Assembly: GCA_041595355.1 (NCBI GenBank) | Contig: JBFHKO010000154.1 | Span: 1 to 6,191 of the forward strand | Source of the DNA: JBFHKO01 sp041595355 | GTDB taxonomy: Bacteria > Pseudomonadota > Gammaproteobacteria > Enterobacterales > Aeromonadaceae | Reading direction: 5' to 3' | DNA length: 6,191 nt | In this document: piece after piece, positions 1-6,191 of the stretch | How positions within the stretch are numbered: position 1 is the first letter of the stretch | Layout: the number at the start of each line of letters is the position of its first letter | Notes under the pieces: model-generated | What the model saw: only the letters and a program-made list of their open reading frames with translations | What the model was told of the DNA's origin: nothing | The model's database searches: none | Position numbers and translations under genes: made by a program

Positions 1-1913
<1,913 letters not shown>

Positions 1914-1918
1914 CCGCC

Positions 1919-3034
1919 TCAATCCGCCCCGGAGTAGCGGAAGGCCTGGGCGCGCAACCGGGTCAGCTCGCTGGCGGAGATCTGCTTGTCAATCAGCACG
2001 AAATCGCCGGAATAGACGGTGGGCACCTTGAGGTGTTGCAGATCCTGGCTGATGGCCTCTGCGATGGCCACGCCGGCATCGTCGTTCATGCGCATCACCG
2101 TGACCTCCAGTTCGCCACGTTGCAGGGCTTCGAGCTCCTCGGTGCCGCCTCCCCAGCCATTGACCCGCACCCGTCCCAGGCGGCCGGTTTCTTTCAGGGC
2201 GTCGACGATGCCGAAGGCGGTGTCGGTGGAGCAGGCGTACATGAGTTCAAGATGCGGATACTCCTGCAGTGCCTTGAGGCTGACCTCATAGGCGGAGCGG
2301 CGATCGCCCAGGGTATAGTAGGCGGTGCGCAGGCGCATCTGCGGCTGGGTCTTCAGGATTTCGATGAAGGTATCGCCCCGCGCCCGGCTCACATAGCCCT
2401 CGTCACGGTAGATCATGGCGTAGTCGGTGGGCTTGCGGGTCTGGCCCATGATGTAATCGGCCAGCAGGCGGGTGCCCGTTTCATGATCGAAGCCGACGTA
2501 GAGGAAGGGCTGTTTGTCCTGCCAGTCCCGGATGGGGGTGGTGATGTTCTGCAGGATCAGCTTGGGTTTGCCGCGGCCGATGATGCGCTCGATCATCATT
2601 CGGCTTTTCAGGGTATCCAGGGTGTAGACCAGGTAGTCGGGATCCTGCTTGAGGGCGGCCTGCAGGTACTGGATCTGGTGCCGGGGATCTTCCTCCGGGC
2701 GGGTGAAATGGAGCTGCATCTGGTAACGGATACCCAGCTCCTGCAGACGTGCCTCCAGCGCGTGCTGGTTGCGGCGCCAGTAATCGGATACCTGGACCCC
2801 GGGGGAGATCACCGAGATCCGGATCGGACGGAGCTGTGCCTCCGGGGCGGGGCGTGCCGGTGCGCGCACGCGTTCGGCAAAGGCGCGGCTGAGGGGCAGC
2901 TGCTCCGGGTGCAGGGTCTGGAACTCATCCAGGGTCCAGTATTCCGTCAGGCTGGTTGCCGCGAGGGCCTGGCCGGCGAGGCTCCCGATCAGCAGCAGGA
3001 ACAGGCAACGGCAACAACGGTGCAAAGGGATCAT
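1919..3034 (-). CDS. luxP: LuxP, periplasmic autoinducer-2 binding protein
   Basis: 371-aa periplasmic binding protein of the ribose-binding-protein fold. It captures AI-2 (as the furanosyl borate diester in Vibrio) and signals through LuxQ. Residues 1-25 are a signal peptide: R/C-rich n-region, hydrophobic core LFLLLIG, and a likely cut after ALA at 25. The mature part aligns along its whole length with V. harveyi LuxP from memory: SPGVQVSDYW, LQNITTP, FLYVGFDHETG, YACSTD, NGWGGG, TVMRMNDD, PTVYSGDF and a C-terminal AFRYS. AI-2 contacts map to Gln81, Ser83, Trp86, Asn163, Arg219, Thr270, Asp271, Trp294 and Arg315, all conserved at an offset of 4-5 residues. Start: the ATG at 3034 has AAGGA 5 nt upstream and begins the signal peptide; the in-frame ATG at 3127 would bury it. 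It is followed directly by luxQ, the classic luxPQ order. Related sugar-binding proteins lack this motif set. Confidence 0.97.
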   Translation of the reverse strand: MIPLHRCCRCLFLLLIGSLAGQALAATSLTEYWTLDEFQTLHPEQLPLSRAFAERVRAPARPAPEAQLRPIRISVISPGVQVSDYWRRNQHALEARLQELGIRYQMQLHFTRPEEDPRHQIQYLQAALKQDPDYLVYTLDTLKSRMMIERIIGRGKPKLILQNITTPIRDWQDKQPFLYVGFDHETGTRLLADYIMGQTRKPTDYAMIYRDEGYVSRARGDTFIEILKTQPQMRLRTAYYTLGDRRSAYEVSLKALQEYPHLELMYACSTDTAFGIVDALKETGRLGRVRVNGWGGGTEELEALQRGELEVTVMRMNDDAGVAIAEAISQDLQHLKVPTVYSGDFVLIDKQISASELTRLRAQAFRYSGAD

Positions 3035-3039
3035 GGAGG

Positions 3040-3044
3040 TCCTT
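3040..3044 (-). promoter_or_regulatory. Ribosome binding site of luxP
   Basis: AAGGA on the minus strand, 5 nt before the ATG at 3034. It decides between this start and the in-frame ATG at 3127, which would place 31 extra residues before the signal peptide. Confidence 0.75.
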
Positions 3045-3097
3045 GGGCTAGGGGCAAGCTCCGCCGGCGTGGCCAGGCGGCTGTTGCAATCGGCGAG

Positions 3098-3103
3098 ATT
3101 GTA
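3098..3103 (-). promoter_or_regulatory. Candidate -10 box for luxPQ
   Basis: In the 112-nt gap before luxP the minus strand reads TACAAT (5/6 to TATAAT) in a short AT-rich patch. At 17 nt spacing the -35 position is only TGGCCT (3/6), so an activator would probably be needed if this is used. The alternative is read-through from the two small upstream ORFs. The same gap holds no convincing U-tailed terminator. Confidence 0.3.
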
Positions 3104-3146
3104 ATTTATTTCCGGGTACGAGGCCATGCGCCCCGTTTGAGTGCCC

Positions 3147-3332
3147 CTATTTGGGCCCCAGGGGGCCGGGATCGCGAAAATGCGCCAGCAGGAAGGCCTC
3201 ATCGGCGGGAGAGAGATCGTAGCGCAGGGCCGCCTCTTCGATGGCCTGCAGATCATGGCGCCCATCCTCACTCAGCCAGCGGATGGCCTGGGCCAGATCA
3301 CTGCCCTTGGGAAACAGCCAGTTGTCGCTCAT
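3147..3332 (-). CDS. Small hypothetical protein, 61 aa, upstream of luxP
   Basis: I do not recognise the family. The sequence begins MSDNWLFPKGSD, has an amphipathic, Ala/Leu-rich, acidic middle (about residues 13-52, likely two or three helices), and ends in a Pro/Gly-rich DPGPLGPK tail. There is no signal peptide, membrane segment or cysteine, so it is probably a small soluble cytoplasmic protein. The ATG at 3332 has a G-rich Shine-Dalgarno (AGGGGGG) about 9 nt upstream; the slightly earlier ATG at 3337 hits a stop after two codons. It starts 31 nt after the 54-aa ORF and ends 112 nt before luxP on the same strand, so co-transcription is plausible. The ordered composition with W, F, Y and R residues looks like a real protein rather than a GC-rich shadow frame, and no competing gene occupies the interval. 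Confidence 0.62.
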   Translation of the reverse strand: MSDNWLFPKGSDLAQAIRWLSEDGRHDLQAIEEAALRYDLSPADEAFLLAHFRDPGPLGPK

Positions 3333-3363
3333 GCCATGGGTCCCCCCTGGTTGTCGCAGCGGC

Positions 3364-3528
3364 TCAGGCCTCATCATCGTCATCGAACCGATCCAGGCAG
3401 TTGTCGCATGCATTGCAGGCATCGGCCCAGGCCTGGATCTCCGCATCGCTGTAGCGTGGCGGCGTATCGGTTTCGGCCCGGGGCTCGTTCGGCCGGGTCT
3501 GGGGCCGCGGTTGTGCCTTGGTTGCCAT
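3364..3528 (-). CDS. Small hypothetical protein, 54 aa, CxxCxxC motif and acidic tail
   Basis: I do not recognise the family. The N-terminal half (residues 1-25) is Pro/Thr/Arg-rich and probably disordered. A helix YSDAEIQAWADACNACDNC follows, carrying Cys38, Cys41 and Cys44 at three-residue spacing, and the protein ends in an Asp-rich tail (DRFDDDDEA). Three cysteines at that spacing could bind a metal or Fe-S cluster, or be redox active; this is inference and a fourth ligand is not visible. Start: the ATG at 3528 has AGGAG at 3536-3540, 7 nt upstream, the best ribosome binding site in this block. An in-frame ATG at 3558 would add ten residues (MTDAPERSRT) but lies inside a hairpin. It is the first gene of a possible leftward unit with the 61-aa ORF, and perhaps luxPQ. 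Confidence 0.65.
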   Translation of the reverse strand: MATKAQPRPQTRPNEPRAETDTPPRYSDAEIQAWADACNACDNCLDRFDDDDEA

Positions 3529-3547
3529 CGTCCTGCTCCTCTCGGGC

Positions 3548-3567
3548 GCATCCGTCATCGCGGATGC
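3548..3567 (-). other. Leader hairpin immediately upstream of the 54-aa ORF ribosome binding site
   Basis: Minus strand GCATCCG, 6-nt loop CGATGA, CGGATGC: a perfect 7-bp stem. Its 3' foot lies about 7 nt before the AGGAG at 3536-3540, and it would be near the 5' end of the mRNA if the promoter at 3578-3606 is used. There is no U-tract, so it is not a terminator; a role in mRNA stability or translation is possible. Confidence 0.5.
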
Positions 3568-3577
3568 CACTCCTGTC

Positions 3578-3606
3578 TGTATAGACCCGGCGAGGCGAAT
3601 TGGAAA
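3578..3606 (-). promoter_or_regulatory. Candidate sigma-70 promoter for the leftward small ORFs (and possibly luxPQ)
   Basis: On the minus strand TTTCCA (3606-3601; 4/6 to TTGACA) and TATACA (3583-3578; 4/6 to TATAAT) are separated by exactly 17 nt. Transcription would begin near 3571, giving a ~45-nt leader that starts just before the 7-bp hairpin. The -10 sits inside an imperfect 12-bp dyad, GTCTATACAGAC (5 of 6 pairs), which could be an operator. Both hexamers are mediocre. Confidence 0.4.
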
Positions 3607-3608
3607 GT

Positions 3609-3650
3609 CGGGGGGCGCAGGGCGGCCCGGCAAGATCTGTCGCCCCCCCG
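3609..3650. repeat. GC-rich inverted repeat (G-tract/C-tract arms)
   Basis: CGGGGGGCG at 3609-3617 is complementary to CGCCCCCCCG at 3641-3650 apart from one extra C. The 23-nt interval itself contains the small palindrome GGGCGGCCC. It could fold into a very stable stem on either strand. No T-run follows on either side, so an intrinsic terminator is unlikely. It sits just upstream of the candidate minus-strand promoter. Confidence 0.5.
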
Positions 3651-3727
3651 TTGCCTGTCCGTGATGCCCATCAGGCTCTGGTGGGGCAATGCAATCGGTC
3701 GCGAAGCGAGCGATTCGAAAGGGTTAT

Positions 3728-3778
3728 AGGGCGCCGTCAAGCCGTGCTATGGTGCAAACCATCGCCTTCTGGCGCCCT
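3728..3778 (+). repeat. Nested inverted repeat with GNRA-type inner loop upstream of the SemiSWEET gene
   Basis: Outer arms AGGGCGCC (3728-3735) and GGCGCCCT (3771-3778) pair perfectly over 8 bp. Between them ATGGT (3749-3753) and ACCAT (3758-3762) pair over 5 bp around a GCAA loop, a GNRA tetraloop sequence in RNA. This could be a transcribed leader structure ending 66 nt before the ATG, or a DNA dyad, since it overlaps the extended -10-like TGCTATGGT. No known riboswitch consensus was recognised. Confidence 0.45.
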
Positions 3779-3844
3779 TGAGGGGGCTTGGGGAGGGTGA
3801 AAAGCGGATTTAACGATAACAACTCAACCAAGGGTGCTTACGAT

Positions 3845-4102
3845 ATGACGGAACTCATCGGCCTGGCGGCCGCATTACTCACCACGGGATCTTTCATTCC
3901 CCAGGTTCTGCAGATACTCAAGACGCGGGATGTCTCCAGCATCTCGCTTGTCATGTACATCGCCTTCACCGGCGGAGTCTTCCTGTGGCTGATGTATGGC
4001 ATCCTGAATGCGCAGATCTCGGTGATCCTGGCCAACGGCATCACCTTCGTGCTGGCGGCCATCATTCTGGGCATGAAGATCCGCTACCGCTCTGCCGGCT
4101 GA
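3845..4102 (+). CDS. SemiSWEET family sugar transporter (PQ-loop, MtN3/saliva family)
   Basis: 85-aa inner-membrane protein with one triple-helix bundle, the usual SemiSWEET size; the family works as a homodimer moving small sugars across the membrane. Helices are about residues 3-22, 33-52 and 56-77, with a short basic C-terminus (KIRYRSAG). The PQ motif is Pro19-Gln20 in GSFIPQVLQILKTRDVSSIS, with the Lys/Arg and Ser-Ile-Ser segment typical of the family. Trp48 and Tyr51 in FLWLMYG and Asn64 in ILANG align with the conserved pocket Trp and Asn of characterised SemiSWEETs. The substrate cannot be read from sequence. Start: the ATG at 3845 has AAGGG 10 nt upstream and begins directly at helix 1; a TTG-started extension from 3788 has no support. 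It stands alone on the plus strand, convergent with the cold-shock gene and sharing its terminator. Confidence 0.93.
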   Translation: MTELIGLAAALLTTGSFIPQVLQILKTRDVSSISLVMYIAFTGGVFLWLMYGILNAQISVILANGITFVLAAIILGMKIRYRSAG

Positions 4103-4120
4103 GGCGGGCAGAACAGAGAC

Positions 4121-4152
4121 AAAAAAAAACCTGCCCGGAGGCAGGTTTTTTT
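4121..4152. terminator. Bidirectional intrinsic terminator between SemiSWEET and cold-shock genes
   Basis: Nine A (4121-4129), CCTGCC (4130-4135), loop CGGA, GGCAGG (4140-4145), then seven T (4146-4152). It works on both strands. Read leftward from the cold-shock gene the loop is TCCG closed by C-G, a UNCG-type tetraloop, followed by nine T. It lies 18 nt after the SemiSWEET stop and 14 nt after the cold-shock stop. Confidence 0.94.
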
Positions 4153-4166
4153 GTTCTAACTATCGT

Positions 4167-4376
4167 TTACAGCACGGTGACGTTGGCTGCAGACGGGCCG
4201 CGCTGGCCGTCTTCGATGTCGAACTGAACGCGCTGGCCTTCGGCCAGGGTCTTGAAACCGGTAGAGGCGATAGCGGAGAAGTGTACGAACACATCCTTGC
4301 CGCCGTTATCCTGGGACAGGAAGCCAAAACCTTTAGTTTCGTTGAACCACTTGACCATACCGTTAACTTTAGACAT
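4167..4376 (-). CDS. CspA-family cold-shock protein (CspC/CspE-like RNA chaperone)
   Basis: 69-aa single cold-shock domain, the normal family length. It binds single-stranded RNA and DNA, melts mRNA secondary structure and can act as a transcription antiterminator. RNP1 is Lys15-Gly-Phe-Gly-Phe19 and RNP2 is Val29-Phe-Val-His-Phe33, with the surrounding WFNETKGFGF and FKTLAEGQ typical of CspC/CspE-like members; the GPSAANVTVL ending is also standard. I do not assign a specific paralogue. Start: ATG at 4376 with AAGGA 7 nt upstream. The start overlaps an upstream ATG-TAA (ATGTAATG), a one-codon start-stop unit. A long upstream region without genes suggests the usual structured leader control, and the hairpin at 4121-4152 ends the transcript. 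Confidence 0.97.
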   Translation of the reverse strand: MSKVNGMVKWFNETKGFGFLSQDNGGKDVFVHFSAIASTGFKTLAEGQRVQFDIEDGQRGPSAANVTVL

Positions 4377-4562
4377 TACATTTTCCTTTGGAAATTCAGG
4401 GGTGCCTGGAAGGCAAATAGTGGCCAGATTAATCTGTCATTACTTATGGGGCACTGAGTAAAGTAAATGTGTGTACAACGGCACAATCGAATACGGTTGG
4501 GCAGGAACTACATAACTTCAACATGTCTGGCATAAATAGGTCTGATGTACAGGCCGGGAATG

Positions 4563-4591
4563 ATTAAACCACAACCACCCGTTGATGGCGA
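4563..4591 (-). promoter_or_regulatory. Candidate promoter of the cold-shock gene
   Basis: Minus strand TCGCCA (4591-4586; 4/6 to TTGACA), 17-nt spacer, TTTAAT (4568-4563; 5/6 to TATAAT). Predicted start near 4556, giving a leader of about 180 nt, similar in scale to E. coli cspA. No clear sense-strand cold box was found after it. Confidence 0.35.
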
Positions 4592-4662
4592 GGTAAATTT
4601 CGATTTGATTTTCACCAGTGGGCGGCGGGCATGGTCGCTACGGGGGGCGGTTGCGTAGGTAA

Positions 4663-4694
4663 CAATCTGATAATAAAGATATTATTTCTGATTG
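4663..4694. repeat. AT-rich interrupted dyad between valS terminator and csp promoter
   Basis: Outer arms CAATC (4663-4667) and GATTG (4690-4694), inner arms ATAATA (4670-4675) and TATTAT (4680-4685), with central AAGA. It stands out in a GC-rich neighbourhood, about 70 nt upstream of the candidate csp -35. It could be a regulator or nucleoid-protein site; function not shown by sequence. Confidence 0.4.
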
Positions 4695-4703
4695 GCCGTC
4701 ATG

Positions 4704-4730
4704 AAAAGACCCCGGACGGATGCCGGGGTC
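4704..4730 (-). terminator. Intrinsic terminator of valS
   Basis: Minus strand GACCCCGG (4730-4723), 7-nt loop CATCCGT, CCGGGGTC (4715-4708), then TTTT (4707-4704). A perfect 8-bp GC-rich stem, 27 nt after the valS stop. It separates valS from the cold-shock gene. Confidence 0.9.
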
Positions 4731-4757
4731 TGTGGGCCTGGATGGGGCTCAGGTCGA

Positions 4758-6191
<1,434 letters not shown>

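Larger units (their letters stand above)
3529..3844. other. Non-coding divergent region between leftward small ORFs and SemiSWEET gene
   Basis: 316 bases without a supportable gene. It contains, from left: the ribosome binding site and leader hairpin of the 54-aa ORF, a candidate minus-strand promoter, a G-tract/C-tract inverted repeat, an unstructured stretch around 3651-3725, a nested inverted repeat, and the leader of the SemiSWEET gene with AAGGG 10 nt before its ATG. No convincing plus-strand -35/-10 pair was found; TGCTATGGT near 3745-3753 is an extended -10-like element with a poor -35. A TTG-started 61-codon frame on the minus strand (3555-3740) has no ribosome binding site and is not called. 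Confidence 0.6.
4377..4757 (-). other. Intergenic region between valS and the cold-shock gene, with probable long csp leader
   Basis: 381 bases without a supportable gene, AT-richer than the flanks. From right: the valS terminator, an AT-rich dyad (4663-4694), a candidate promoter (4563-4591), and a leader of about 180 nt. Within the leader are a perfect 12-bp palindrome CAGATTAATCTG (4425-4436), and a 5-bp hairpin TGCCT/AGGCA (4403-4415) ending about 15 nt before the AAGGA ribosome binding site. Long structured leaders are known for cspA-type genes; the precise extent here is inferred. Confidence 0.5.

Noticed and set aside
3153..3167. GGGCCCCAGGGGGCC palindrome at the end of the 61-aa ORF as a terminator
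   Set aside because: It lies inside the coding sequence and is not followed by a T-run in the direction of transcription.
3690..3725. tRNA-like T-arm sequence (TTCGAATC on the minus strand)
   Set aside because: No acceptor, D or anticodon arm can be built around it, and the flanking bases do not pair as a T stem.
3555..3740. Minus-strand 61-codon frame in the divergent region
   Set aside because: Starts at TTG with no ribosome binding site and runs through the GC-rich inverted repeat and the candidate promoter.

Overview
This 6.2 kb window is compact, GC-rich bacterial chromosome. It most resembles a gammaproteobacterium from the Vibrio/Aeromonas side of the class. The valyl-tRNA synthetase C-terminal half reads almost residue for residue like the enterobacterial/Aeromonas type, the cold-shock protein is of the gammaproteobacterial CspC/CspE type, and the left half carries a LuxP/LuxQ autoinducer-2 receptor pair with Vibrio-like architecture. 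The high GC content fits a high-GC Aeromonadaceae relative better than a Vibrio, but that is inference and no species is claimed.

Layout, left to right. Positions 1-1913 (minus) hold most of luxQ, a hybrid sensor kinase that runs off the left edge. Positions 1919-3034 (minus) hold complete luxP, the periplasmic AI-2 binding protein, with only 5 nt between its stop and the proposed luxQ start. Upstream on the same strand are two short ORFs, 3147-3332 (61 aa) and 3364-3528 (54 aa, with a CxxCxxC motif and an acidic tail). They could be read into luxPQ. Positions 3529-3844 are a non-coding divergent region with several inverted repeats and a candidate promoter for the leftward genes. A SemiSWEET-type three-helix sugar transporter (3845-4102, plus) faces a CspA-family cold-shock gene (4167-4376, minus), and both can share the strong hairpin at 4121-4152. 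The cold-shock gene has a roughly 380-nt upstream region, AT-richer than the rest, consistent with the long structured leader usual for such genes. The terminator and C-terminal 477 residues of valS (minus) fill the right end.

Functionally, LuxP binds AI-2 in the periplasm and controls the kinase/phosphatase state of LuxQ, which in Vibrio feeds LuxU and LuxO. Every AI-2 contact residue I can recall from V. harveyi LuxP is conserved here, so this is likely a real AI-2 receptor rather than a diverged sugar-binding protein. I see no mobile element, tRNA, rRNA, CRISPR array or unknown large system. The least explained parts are the two small ORFs upstream of luxP and the structured divergent region.
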